Of a stretch of DNA of 64,000 bases, positions 1 through 12,076 are shown piece after piece (within the stretch, counting starts at the first letter, position 1; each line of letters begins with the position of its first letter). The notes beneath the pieces were generated by a model, which did no database searches, was not told the DNA's origin, and saw nothing but the letters and a program-made list of their open reading frames with translations. A program made the translations under genes and the position numbers. Source of the DNA: Diaporthe sp. PMI_573 (taxonomy: Eukaryota > Ascomycota > Sordariomycetes > Diaporthales > Diaporthaceae); assembly GCA_021399435.1 (NCBI GenBank), contig JAJTUP010000012.1:1054001-1118000 (forward strand). The letters are read 5' to 3'.

Positions 1-2706
1 GATAGCGGTGCCGACGCCATTGCTGGACCATGCCATCTCTGGTTGGGGCTGCGAGGCATGTGGCAGGCCGGGGCTACCCAGATGCTGAGCTGCGGGTGTG
101 TCCAATTCGGTTCGTGACAGCGAAAGGATGGGACTGATCGCCTGGATGCCGTGCCTGCGTGCATGGAGTATCAATTGACTCGACTCCTGCGTACCTGGGC
201 GGCCCTTCCTGTCGGCTGGACCACCGCCAATGCGTCGTGACGTGACGTGACGGCGTTGTACCGTACATCACAGCGCGCACGCATGTATCATGGCCTGGCG
301 ACTAGAAACCTTGAAGAGTGGGGACCGGTGAAGCCCATCTTGCTCAGCTCAAGCGGGCGAGGGACCAGGTGATGTTTGCCCTGATCTCTGAGGCAAGAGG
401 GCATGGGGGTCATGGGCATGGCATGTCGTCAAAAACCACAGGTCGCATTGACAATTGTTTAGAGACAAGGCCCTCAATGGTCGATCCTGCCCGCGTTAGC
501 TCCCGCCGTTTGCACGGCTAATAAGCGTTCAGCACCTCAGGTCGTAGACAAGATATCCATGTCTTGCGGACCTGGACGCAAGACCAGGCAGTCTGGCACC
601 CACGTCAATGCAGTCCTTCGAAACCTGGGAACCTTGGTTTCGTGGCACGGGGTACATACCTCTGTACACAGCAGCAGTCTGCCGTGTTCAACATGGGGAA
701 TTGCAGAGCACCGAAGACGCACACTCCCGGGAACAAACGGCGACGGCACCAGAAAACACAACACAAACACTGCTGCTCGCCAAGCTGAGACCCTCCCGCC
801 ACATCCAATGCCCTGCCCTCACACGGCGACGAGACAAGACAAGTTTAGAATCGATGTGAGTGAGCCTCCCTCGCTCGCTTATCGACACGCTCGGCCGCCA
901 CAAGACCGCCCGCCCAGCTCCCGGCTCCCAGCTCCCGGCTCCCAGCTCCCGGCTCCCAGCTCCTGCATCCAGCATCCAGCATCCAGCATCCAGCATCCAG
1001 CTCCAGCCCCGGCCATCGACCCACCCTGCTTACCCTCCCTCCCTTCCGCATTCCCAGCACGCTGGTAGGCCACTTCCCTGTCGCTACTAAGGTACGACAT
1101 ATGTACAGCTTTGCAGCGCTGCTAGTCAAGGCTGTCTCGGCAAGAACCTCAGCCAACAATGCCATATGCTCGTGTATTTGCTTTTTCCCTCTTTCTTGTT
1201 CTCATGTTCGTCTTCCTTGCTTCAATACACACACGCCACACCCCCCCTTCAACCCACTACCCTCTCACCTCACCTCGGTCACACTAATTCAGTCGCTCGC
1301 TGTCTGCCGTGCCATGATTGCAATCCTGCAGGGGCTTGTCACGGCCTCATCCGTTATTTCTTGTCTCAGCTCAGAGCCTCCATCTAGAGTCATTCTGCGT
1401 CCAGGTGATCAGGGTGATATATACACAGCGGCAGGAGAGAAACAAGGTCTCCTCTTCAAACCATGGGGGTACCCCGGCTCATCGACGTCCGTGTGTTTGT
1501 GGTTCGTGGGTTCGTGGTTCGTGGCGAACCTTTTGCCCTTCCACCCGTATCTGAGGAAGGGATCAGCATGCGAGGCGGACGGATCGTCTGATCGCCTGAT
1601 CGCGGCGACAACCATCACCCAGGTCAAGGGGCCTTTGCCAACCAAACAGGCCCAGGTCAGCCCTAGGCAGACATGTTATCACTTTAGACCTCCTGCTAGC
1701 TTGGGAGGGTGTCAATTTCGCGTCTTGACTCGCATAGCATCACCAAATGTATCATCCAGGGTCTTGTTGTCGAGGCGATCATAGTACAATTTGTAATTTG
1801 CAGTCCGTCTCCAACAGCAGCCATCCTTTTCAGCATACTCAACACCTCCCCTGGCTGGAACCTCCAAGCCGTCTGACCATGTCCCATGACCTTGCAGCCT
1901 AGTAGCTCGTCGACTTCCCCTGGCATCGCAGATACACGAGGGGTTGGCGAAGGACAGGAACAGAAGTACAAAGTACAAATCTATATACAGGAACAACGTC
2001 ACCGAATGCCCCCCCCCCGTCCCTCAGCCTGCCTCCTTTTCTTGAGCAGGGTGCCCTAGAACAACTCGACCAAAGAAGATCAAAAACAAAAAGAAAAGAG
2101 AAAAGCAAAAGAAGAGTATCCCGGTCCCACCGCCCCTCGCCTTGTCCGTCTACGTGGCTCGCCCTGGCCACGAATCCCCGCCCACCCCGCCAATTTTTGT
2201 TTTCCAGTAGCATGAGGCAAGGCAGTGAAAAGAGACAGTATTCGTACACTTGGCAACCGTGATGTTGCCGCCCGTGGGGGCCCTCGACAATCTATGCGCG
2301 ATTTCTGTTTGAGGCCTGTTTTGTCGCTTTTCTGGTTCTCGCGTTTTGTCGTCGGAGTGTTGCTCTCTGTCGTACCCGTTGTTCCACACCCCAACAAGTC
2401 CTGTTGACCATGCCAGCTGCCGGACGCCTTCTAAATAGGGAAAACCATTCCAACCTTTGGCCGCCCACCTCCCCCCTGTCCGAAACCTTCGCCTAAAACA
2501 AGTCCTGGTCCCGCAAATATCAGAACGAGTAGAACCCACCCCATGCGTCCGTCCAGTCTCAGAGGACAATTCTCAGTCGACCAGTCACTGAGAATCCAAA
2601 AAGCAAGACGCGCGAATAACAACCAATGTGGAAAAGCCATGATATGTGGCAGCGCAACTCCGTGTATTGGCGCTAGACATGGAGTGGAATATGTACGTCT
2701 GCAGAT
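1..2706. other. Gene-free stretch at the window start
   Basis: I find no convincing gene here. The open frames are short, overlap on both strands and look like random sequence. The longest is 227 codons at 1101-1784 and shows no family motif. The stretch contains a compound minisatellite (916-1000) and pyrimidine-rich segments. The right end should hold the 3' UTR of the minus-strand gene ending at 2707. Confidence 0.6.
916..1000. repeat. Compound minisatellite: 14-nt then 7-nt tandem repeats
   Basis: A 14-nt unit (AGCTCCCGGCTCCC) occurs about 3.4 times at 916-963. It is followed at once by five exact copies of a 7-nt unit (CATCCAG) at 966-1000. Both arrays lie in non-coding DNA. Confidence 0.9.
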
Positions 2707-4089
2707 TTATCGACTCGAGCCCGCCGCGGCCGGCGCCCCCGCCGCATCGTCGGGTGAGTAGAGACTGTGGCACTCGAGCATGACTGTTCAGTTCAGAGTC
2801 AGCGGGTGGGAAATCCTCAACTTCACCGGTGTAATCAACCTACCCTCTGTGATTTGCTCCTCCCACACGCCATATTGGTAGTCAACAAGACCGTGCCTTT
2901 CAATGCTATCGCAAAGCCGGACAAGTTCATCACCCAGCTTCTTAAGCCCATCCTGTGTGATCAGAGTCTGTCCCCTCCCGAGCGGGCGGCCCAATTCCAT
3001 GAGCTCCTTCTGTCCCTGAAAAGTAGCCAGCCAAGCGTGGTTGAAGTCGTTCCACAACTTGATCCTGTCACTGTGCAGGTTTTGATCGTCAGATGTGAGA
3101 CCTGCAAAAATCAGCAAAAACGGTCAGTAAGCTGGTCCTCAGGTCAGGGGTGAGTCGTAAGGGCTCCTAGGTAGGCCAGGGAAGAGGAGTGTGGGAGGGT
3201 TTCGCCCAAGACCGGTCGGAAGGCGTTCATTCTTACCGAGCTCGTGGACGTGGGAAAGCAGCCACTCGGAAACACTCAGCAGTGATTCGCTAGCTGTCAC
3301 CAGTGCCCCATCCCTGATGTTCTTGAAGATTTCCTTCAGGGCGTCCTGATACTGAGTATACGCCTGGTTGAGGTCCGCGCCCCCTGGATATTCCGAGGAG
3401 TCTTCCATGCTCACATCAGGCGGCGCAGTGGGAGTCGCCTGAGCCCCAATGGTCTGCATGCCAGCGATATTGCTGGGGTAGTTCATCATGGTATTTCTAT
3501 CAGAAGGGCCCTGCTGGTAGACCGCCGCCGCCGCCGCCTGTGCGCTCGAGGGTTGCTGCTGTTGCATAGCCGAAGCGGCCGCCGCGTTGGTTGGCTCGTT
3601 TGAAAAGTACTGGGCTGTCATTGTGGTATCCGCCGGCATCATCTGAGGAGCTGCGGGTTGCCGCAGGTCAAACGAGCTTCCCGGCGTATCATAGACGGGA
3701 TTCTGCGTTGTAGCCTGGGGCACATTGTACATCATCGTGGGGTTATACGAGCCGGCAAAGTTTTGCGTTTGCCGGCCGTCCTGTCCGTAGCTTCCAGCCG
3801 ACTGTTGGTAGCCCATCGTGTTCTGGTGTATACCAGCGGCAGTCGAGAATCCCGTCGCGGAGGGCTCTTGGTAGTAGGCGCCATATCCGGCTGATCCTCC
3901 GCCGATGCCTGCCCGGGCACCGCCTTGAGGAGACGTGTTGAGAGGTGCGGGTCGAAACCTGTCCGAGGAGGTGCCGGCCATGGTGCGGTGTGCCTGCTGC
4001 GTCGGGTTTTGTACAGTCTGGTGGTACCTCGTGTTTGTGTGTTGGAGGGGCGGTTCATTCTGCCTCCTGCGGCGATTGTTGTCGTCCAT
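2707..4089 (-). CDS. Conserved fungal low-complexity protein, function unknown
   Basis: Three exons are inferred: 4089-3237, 3101-2844 and 2783-2707, giving 395 residues. Junctions are GTAAGA..GCAG and GTAGGT..ACAG, and both keep frame. The ATG at 4089 sits in a good context (GGC ATG G); the open frame continues upstream but has no earlier ATG. Roughly the first 230 residues are Gln/Ala/Gly/Tyr-rich low-complexity sequence with poly-Ala and poly-Gln runs. Residues ~230-380 are predicted by eye to be helical (LNQAYTQYQDALKEIFKNIR, and a second block around DGLKKLGDELVRLCDSIERH). The tail is Ala/Gly-rich. I recall similar hypothetical proteins in other ascomycetes but cannot assign a function. 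Its 5' side faces an 8-kb gene-free region, so it may have an unusually long regulatory region (inference). Confidence 0.8.
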
Positions 4090-5507
4090 GCCACGATGGA
4101 GCGCGTCGGTACTTGACGCCTTGATTGGCGAGCCCACCCGATGCTGCGCCGGCAACGGAGCTGACGAGTACAGCAGGGCCAGTTTGGAACGCGATCCGGT
4201 CACGCGACCGTCGCTTTGGAAATCTGGCAACGGTGAGGGTGTTGGGAGACGTGTTTGCCTGCAGTCAGAGCACCGCGGTGAGGGGTGGCAGAGGATGAAT
4301 TCGCGGGTCTTGCAGACGAGGGAGGACCCTGATCAAGCGCGCCGAGGACAGGACAGGGTGACAGTCGTGGTTTTCCCAGGCAACTTCCCTTTTTCTCCTC
4401 TGGCAATGCGGTGGAGGGGGACTGCCTGCTGAGCCTTTGTCGCACAAGGAGTCGGCGTTTGCGGGACAAGCAGGTTCTGGACACAGTACGGGCTGTCCGA
4501 TTCTGTTGCCGTGGTGCAACAGATGACAGGAGAGCTTCGTGTCGTAGAGGCGGGAAAGACTCGATGAAGACCCAACCAGCAATGAGGAGGGGTCAACCCG
4601 AAGTTTAGTACGCGGTCAGGCAGTGAGGGCGGAGTGCGCTAGGGGGAGCAAAGATCATGCCTCGTCCAAGTGGGACGACGATGTCGCGAAAGCGCGGGAG
4701 AGCCGCAAGCTCGCAGGAAAACACGGGCAGCAAATTGCGTAAATGCTGAGGATGACTTGTCAAACGGCTGGCGGTCTTGTACTGGGAGGATCCTGGAGGC
4801 CCACGCATCGATCTCCTCGCATGACAAGCTCTGACTTGAGAAGATCTCCTGGGTGGGAAAGCCGCACCAGGGTCTCACAGGAGAGTCGCAAGTTCACAAG
4901 TTCGGATGGCCCTGGAGCCCGATCCGCCCTGGTTGATGCGCCACAGCGTCCTTGTCTGCCCGCGTCTAATCTTTGTGCGGCCTGGGGAGGGGGGGCTGTG
5001 GTCGCGTCAGTGGGAGATGAGGGAGCAAGATTTGGTGTGGCCCTAGAAGGGTTGACAGAATATTTTCTGGCAGGGAGAGGCCGGCTTCAAGTAGTGTGGT
5101 TGGGCCGAGTCTTAATAGCACACCAAGGGAACAGTCCTGGCGAGATGTTTCCGGATGCTGGAGGCGGAGACGCCTGGATACCTGACCTGCTGCGTAAGAG
5201 CCTTCCAGATAGATCAGGCACATGGATGGATGGACATGGACACGGACACCGGGCGAGTAGCTTCAGTCATGCAGAGACGTCCCCCTCCAAGCGGCGGCCC
5301 AACAAGTCGCGCGTGTCTTAAGACGACGAGGCCCCAGACGCCGCCAAAACGACGCAGAGCAGGACAGACACTGGAACTGGCACTAGGCCGCCTACAGCCA
5401 GCCACGCCTGGCAAAAGGAAAGACGAGCGTCGAGATGAGATGAAGTGCACGATGAAGTGCGGGTCGTTGAGATGGGGCGGGAGGGAGGTGGTGATGGTGA
5501 TGGGTAC

Positions 5508-5562
5508 GGTGTGTGTGTGTTTGTGTGTGCGTTTGTATGTCCGTTTGCGTGTGTGTGTGTGA
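5508..5562. repeat. GT-rich microsatellite
   Basis: An interrupted (GT)n tract in gene-free DNA, broken by TTTGT, CGTTTGTATG and CCGTTTGC segments. Confidence 0.85.
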
Positions 5563-6482
5563 TGAGTACGGGTACGGATGAGGGTGAGGTCGAGGCAGGG
5601 AGGGTACGCTTAGGAGAGTGAAGGGGTATAGTTTCCAAGTTCGGCCCTCCTGCAAGAAGCATGAGCAGGGCTCGATCGAGCGAGCAGGGGCAGGGGCAGG
5701 AGCAACAAGTGCAGGTGCGGGTGCAGGTAGTCACAGACTCACAAGCGTGAAGAGTGGGCAAGCTCAGGTACCGGTACTGTGAGTATCCAAGTATCCACCC
5801 GTGGCGATCGGCTCAGAGTGGGCGCCCGCGTATCGATGTACCACAGTACTCCCTCGAGATGTGCGGCGTGTCTCGGCGTATGGGGTAGGGGAGGGGGGTC
5901 CGCATGGAGAGGCAGATGAAAAGAAGATCGAGGCAGGAGTTTAGAGAGCCGCGGCGTGAAACCAATGAGTAGGCGAGGGCGAGGACTGAGCTAGTCGTCG
6001 CCCATGCAACACAAGACAAAGAAAGACTGAAATAATCAGACGGGGCGTGCAGCAGGTCTGGGTGGCGAAGCAGATGCTGGGTACTTTTCACCAGGGAGTA
6101 AGTGAAGTGAGGTTGGTCGACTGCGACCAGACAAGAATGGAGGCCCAAGGGATTCTCCGGGAGGCGAGAGAGGAGGAGGAGGAGAAAAGGGGGGTGGTTG
6201 TGATGAGCAGATGCGGCCACCCGTACCTAGCTTCTCCATCATTGCTGTGCGGCATCAGATGCATGCTCGGCAGTCTCGTTGATGATGCAGGGCATTTGGC
6301 TAATCATTTTGGATGAACTTTGGTGGTTGTACGGAGTGCGCGTGCATGGGGGGCATTGGCCACGGGCACAGCCATTCTCCTCTCCCAACGTCCCTCCTGC
6401 CGGACCGAGGGTGACCAAATCGATCCGACCGAGGGTAGGTGATAGTCAATGATGGCAAGTCCCTGGCCCAGCAGCCGCTCCC

Positions 6483-6510
6483 TCCATGGTCCATGGTCCA
6501 TGGTCCATGG
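6483..6510. repeat. Tandem TCCATGG repeat, four copies
   Basis: Four perfect 7-nt units (TCCATGG). Each contains the palindrome CCATGG, so the array could fold on itself. Confidence 0.9.
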
Positions 6511-6762
6511 GGGGAGAAAGTGACTAACGTTGTACATGCCTACCACGCTGCAGGTAGCCAGACACATCGGTATGCAGCCGGGCTGCAGCAATCTCCGCTG
6601 GTAGCGGTGTGAAGGCTGCTGCTAAATGTCAAGAATCGCCCGTTGTCTCCCTGCTCCCTCCGCAGTATCTGTAGACAGCAATTGGCCTTGCCGACTGGAG
6701 GGATGGCATGGGGCTGCACTGGCGAAGAAACAAAAAAATATTGACCAAGAGACATCGCGACA

Positions 6763-6809
6763 TGTCTGTCTGTCTGTCTGTCTCTGCCTGCCTGCCTGTC
6801 TGCCTGTCT
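6763..6809. repeat. TGTC/TGCC tetranucleotide repeat
   Basis: An imperfect tetranucleotide array: TGTC units, then TGCC units, then TGTC again. Confidence 0.85.
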
Positions 6810-7358
6810 TCATCCTCAGTTCTCAAGGCTGTTGGGTACAGACACTCTGTGGTCCGCAGTCTGCAGCCAGTGCCTATTGCCATTTCTGTTCCCAGTCAGG
6901 GAAGTTGGTTGGACGATTGCTTTGCAGGGGATGCCAACATGCCAGATGCTCGCCCTGAAGGGATGATGCAGACAAGATCGACTAGGTAGACGCTGACTCC
7001 CCGTCGTGCTCGGGAAGGTCAATCCACACAGTCTGGAACTCGAAGGTTTGCTCCATCTGATAGAACCTCGTGTTACCACTGCTTTCCTCATCAACCAGCA
7101 CAAAGTAAGATACATGAGAGAATGCCCGCCCGCCCACGTCGGAAGCGCGCCGACTCCCCTGAAGCTTTGCTCATAGATTGGGCTACGGTTGCGAATTCGA
7201 GGTCTCATTCATGCGGAGGCAGGGCGCCCACAGAACGCAGGGCGAACATGGCGTCGGGTACGAGAGACAATGTCGAATTGCGAAGAATCCCTGATACTGC
7301 CCCCCGGCGTAACTCTGCTGCGAGATATGATCTAGATTCGAGGTCGAAAACCTGCATC

Positions 7359-7404
7359 TTTTTTTTTTTTTTTTGGGTGAGTGAGTGAGTGAGCGGGTGA
7401 GTGA
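7359..7404. repeat. Poly-T tract followed by GTGA repeats
   Basis: Sixteen T residues (7359-7374) are followed by repeated GTGA units with one GCGG interruption. Confidence 0.85.
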
Positions 7405-9324
7405 CCTGCGGTCACCCTGCCGTCGGGACATGCTCGCGCCTGTTGCAACCTCTGCTGGGTGATGCTGGTCAATCAAATCTATCAGAACAGAAAAGCAAAA
7501 TTTCTATCTGCTCATCAAACCGAAACCCCAGGGCTTCTTTCTCACTCTGGCGCTTCTGGTAAGCGCGACGTCTCACCGTCCGCGGGTCTGGCATCCCTTT
7601 GGTCCAGGACCAGAGAAATTGTGAAAGCCCGCGACTCTGGGGGTCTGCCCGAACCAGAAGCACCACTGGCCTCGGCGTAGTGCTTTGGTCAGCGTGAGAC
7701 GTTGGGGCAATGCTTGCAATCGGCACTCGTGGGGTTGACCAGTTAGTCATTGGCGAATCGCGCCTGTCCCATTAAGAGGACCTGTCATCAGCACACTGAC
7801 TGCTTCCCGAAATTGCTGGGTATGACAGCTCTTATTGTGCCGAACAGCGCGTTGTGAGAAAGGGCAGGCACTACTTGGAAGTACTTGGTGTGAAAGGTGA
7901 GGGCAGAACGTACCGCGTCCAGGCGGCCGTACACGACCCAAAATCTTGTCGGAGGATAAAGTTTAAATCAGCTGAGTTGGTTGGATCCTGTCTTGCGGCT
8001 TGCCCCCTTGAGTCAAGACCCAGCTGCTAGTGTCTTTGGCACGTTTTATATTTAACTTCTCCCAGCGTCCTGTGTGTATTCGAGCGGCGCTCTGATCACC
8101 CCAGCCACCGTCCCCCAGGGGTTGCTCACGAGCCCGTGGCCGTCTGGCCCAAGCTGGCCTAACAGATATCGGGTGCTACAACAATTGCTAGTCACGCAGT
8201 GTTGCACTTACCGACCCTACGCGTGGCATGTTAGTCGTGGTCGGAGGGAGGCCTTTGGTCACCTGAAGTCATGGCGACTGCAAGTGTAGGTGTGTGCTGG
8301 CACACTATCTCCCGAGGGCGACCTGAGCTCACGCCATCGAGACAGTGGACAAAGCTCAATGTGCCTGCCTGGACCGCGCCGGTGATGCGCGATGGAAAGT
8401 AACCCTTGGGGTTTGATGGGGGTTCAAAAGGGTGCCTAACCAGCCACAGCCCTCAGAGGAACCTGCACCGCCAGCAAGCAGCACCGTTGGGTAGCGTGTC
8501 TTGGATTGTCGGGGGCTGGAAGAAATGGAGTTGCGTTCCGGCGCTCGGGGACCCGGCAGCAGAAGCATCGTCCTCAGCGGAGATCTGCGCTAGACAAATC
8601 TTGTTGTAATTCGAGGCTTCCGGCACACTTCTATGCAACGATCGATGCCCAACCAATTGCCCAAATCCTGATGTGAAAAGGTGTCTTCTTTTCTTGGGTA
8701 CTGAAAATTCTGCTGTCATGCTGCGTCTCCTCACGGGGGCTGCTGTTGCCCGTGCTGCGCACAAGCATGAGGGACCTGGCCCTGGGGAGGAGCGTACAAC
8801 GGCGGTGGGCTCGAAACAAAGGACGAGGGAGGTAGCGGAAGGCAAATAGCCGAGTACTCCTGTTAGTTTTGTCGACGGCCCAGCCGGAGAAACCCTGCAC
8901 CATGTCATCCGGACGGAGGAGGAAAGGCTGGGAGAGACTTTGGAGGATGGCATGTCGTCAAGAGCCTGCGAGAGGCAGATCCACGTCCGTGCATTGCGGG
9001 TCGCCGTGGCCAGGGGTCCTGTCCCAGGTTCCCACACCCCTTTTCCTGCGCAGCAAATCACGACTGACGCCCAGGGCTCCGCTGAGGGCAGATTTGCCGA
9101 GCCAGGGTTGTACAGGTACTTGAGCATCGTGGATCTTCCTTGTTTCAGCTGGCTGACTCGCATGTTTTGGAGGTGGTGTACGTGCAACACAACATCGAGG
9201 CTGTTGTGTCGGGCAGAGTGGCAGTCGATGCGTTTCTTCTGCTCGTTTCAATCTCCAGGTACCCTTCGAGATCTCCGTGCGGAATCTGGAGTGCTTCGGC
9301 CTTCAGCAGGCCACGCTCGAGGCC

Positions 9325-9360
9325 GGCTGGGGCTGGGGATGGGGCTGGGGATGGGGCTGG
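9325..9360. repeat. G-rich GGGCTGGGGAT tandem repeat
   Basis: About three copies of an 11-nt G-rich unit. The spaced G-runs have the potential to form a G-quadruplex on the plus strand (inference). Confidence 0.8.
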
Positions 9361-12076
9361 CTGCCACTCTATGCGGGAAAGGTGGGTTGTGTGGATGGCC
9401 ATCATGAGGATCCAGCCCAGCCGAGCAGCCCACCCCCCGGAGAAGGCCTGGAGGTACCGCCTGAAGGCACGAGCTTCGAAGCTTGTGAAGCTCGGAGTAG
9501 CGCACTATGGAGACGCGTTGCCCCATTGGCCTGTGAGAGCCCTCCCAGCGCGCGGTGACCTATGGCGCACATGGCCTGTGTGGACGCGGCAGCGGCATCA
9601 TCAGTGCTCGCCCCACGGCATGATTTGACGCGGCAGTTCTTTTGCCTAGGGAAGGGCCGGGCGCGTCACAATCTCTGCACTAGAATCCCGTCAGACAAGC
9701 TTGACGAGCACATGCAATGTGACAGATAGCACGCACGGCCAGGCAGGTAATCCAATGGGTCTGAGTCGGTCCCATCACCGGATGACGTAGTCCAGGCGGT
9801 CGGTCCTCTGGACCGGTTGACCTGATAGCCACAATTATGCGGTGAGGGTGTGGCAGAGAAACGGCTGTGATGACGGCCACCGGTTGTGGACACGAGCTAT
9901 CTGCTGGAGCTCCTGGGGGTGACGAGTAAGTCGAACAAAAGTTCGTCTGATGGGATATCCAATGGGCAGCGATAGAAGGCTCATAGGGCCGTCTGCCAAT
10001 GTAGCGCCGGCCACGAGAAGAACGCGAAAAAAAAAGCCACAGGCGAGAGGTTCTGCAGGGACCTGCCTGCTCACCTGCGCCTTGTCCCCAATTGCGATTG
10101 TGTACTGCGTACCGCATAGCTTTCCCCAAGTTGCAGCAATTCCAAGAGGCACGATTCGTCAATGGCTGCATCGTCAAATTTAGCATGTGGACTTGTCGCA
10201 AATGACCGATCCCAGCTCGGACTTTCTCACAGCGAATCAGTCTCGGGTTCGTTGGCTTCGGCGATCTCTTCAGCCTCGGCGAGGCGACCAGTCGCTGATC
10301 GCCTTGGGTGAGGCGAGCGACGTCTCCATAGAAAAATGCCCGTTATAGATCAACGCCAAAACCAAAAAGGGGGTCTGGACGTAGCAGTTCATGCTGCATC
10401 GACGCGTTCACGGCTGCAGGGAGATGAGAAGCCATCGCCAGACGGACCGGCCGACGACCGCTGGGGTTAGACCGGAGCTGTTTATTCCTTGAGGGTTGTG
10501 GAGGCAGGGCTGACAACAAATCTATTCGCGATGAAGGGGCGGCTCGTGATTCCCAGGCACCAGGGACGCCGGCCCTGATGTGATAGGTCGAATTTCATTG
10601 GAGTGGCTAGGTCACATGGGTTCTGGCATGATGATGATCCTCAAATGGACCGCAAGACGTGGGACCGACTACCTACATCGGGATAATCGATATTCAAACG
10701 CGCCCCGACTAGTCCACCGCGGGCATTGAACAAATTCATGCCCCGTCCAAAACAATCTGCTAAGGACTACCAAGTCAGGACCTGTGACGGATTTGCGGAT
10801 TGCCCTCGTTGGGCCCCGGCCATCCGTACTGTGACAGTTATATTACACATCTCCTCGGGTACCTGGCTTGTTCACGTGCGTGGCCGGAGCTGCGCGACAG
10901 ACCACCCGCTCCAATCCCCGGGGCATGTTTGAGCACCGTCATGAGACCTCTAGGAACGAAACCCGCCGCCAGGACAGACGTTTAAGCTTCCGCGCCCTTT
11001 TGCAGAGCCAGCGGGCATCGTTCCCTTTGGCCGCGAGAAACGTACTCGGGTATCAAAGTCGAAACAGGACTAACACTGCTTTAATTCGGCATGAATGCTA
11101 GAGACGGGCGAGGGCCTCGGCTTCAGGCGAATCATGCGAGCATTGGTTGGGCAGAACCTTCAGCCTGAGCCTTGGCCCGCCCGTGGCCGGAGGCAGGAGC
11201 TGGCCAGTTCTTGACGGATGGCGATGCATATCAGCGGGATGTGGAAGTAGGTGTTGCGGCTCGTGGGATTTGTCAACCTTCTACCCTGGTCGCTTGGCCA
11301 CGCCCGCCCATTTCTGTCGCCCTTGCCTCTTGTGAAACATACCGTTTCTAGAAGCCCCCCAGACGAAGCAGCGACTAGAAGGCTACTCTGAGGAACCCTT
11401 TTTGTGCCCATGTCTCTGCATGCGCGAGCGTTGTTGACGCTTTGCGAACCTGGGTCTCCTTGCTGATCACGAATGGGACGTCCACCCTACCACGTTTCCC
11501 TCGAGGGATGGTACCTTGTGGCCTTGGGAGCTATCCGAAAGGGGATCCCTCGATCGTCCGATCACTGCGACGCTGGCCGCGGCCCCAGGTTAGGGGAATG
11601 GGTTTAGGCAGGCTAGCACCAACGGCCGCCAACCTCAGATGGTGGTTGTCTTGGACAGCATAGCACGATGTTTCGGGCTGATAAGAGCGGCAACGCCCGT
11701 GCCTGTTGAGATTCGGGAAAGGGACCACAACTTCTTGCCTCGCGTTTCCGGTGTGATTTAGGCAGCGCGGCGTTTTGAATAATCTCACATACTCCATTCG
11801 TTAGCCGCCTGGTGATTCTAGAATAGCGCTAGATATCGTTATGCGAATAGTCCCCTATAAACGTGGTGTACAGCTCGGTATGTACATGGTGAACGCCGCG
11901 CGCCACGAAACTTCAGCTCACCCGTATCAATGGAGTGGGCAGCCTCCATGCCTCACATTATGCGAACGCACGGGATGCCTCCTTCCCAACCAAGGCGGAA
12001 CTCAAGAATAGACATGTCAATGTCATGGCTCGGAAAATTAGGCGCACGCATATTCCAGGAAGCGCAGGTGGGTTGT

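Larger units (their letters stand above)
4090..12076. other. 8-kb gene-free region with scattered simple repeats
   Basis: No open frame here has recognisable motifs, codon bias or splice-joined continuation like the neighbouring genes. The frames present (for example 4743-5321 + and 8453-9190 -) are accidental in composition. Simple repeats are concentrated here: GT-rich at 5508-5562, TCCATGG units at 6483-6510, TGTC/TGCC at 6763-6809, poly-T plus GTGA at 7359-7404, and GGGCTGGGGAT at 9325-9360. GC content by eye is close to the surroundings, so it does not look like RIP-degraded AT-rich transposon DNA. It may contain a long promoter or 5' leader for the gene at 2707-4089, non-coding RNA, or decayed sequence. 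Confidence 0.55.

Noticed and set aside
1101..1784. A 227-codon plus-strand open frame
   Set aside because: There are no motifs, the composition follows pyrimidine-rich DNA, and no splice-joined extension improves it.
4743..5321. A 192-codon plus-strand open frame in the gene desert
   Set aside because: It is a purine-rich, low-information translation with no family resemblance.
8453..9190. A 245-codon minus-strand open frame in the gene desert
   Set aside because: There is no recognisable domain, codon use is not biased like neighbouring genes, and other frames are open in the same place.
4090..12076. The idea that the gene desert is a RIP-mutated transposon
   Set aside because: By eye the base composition is close to the surroundings, without the AT-rich, stop-dense look of RIP. 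No terminal repeats or transposase/RT motifs were seen. Computed RIP indices could reopen this.
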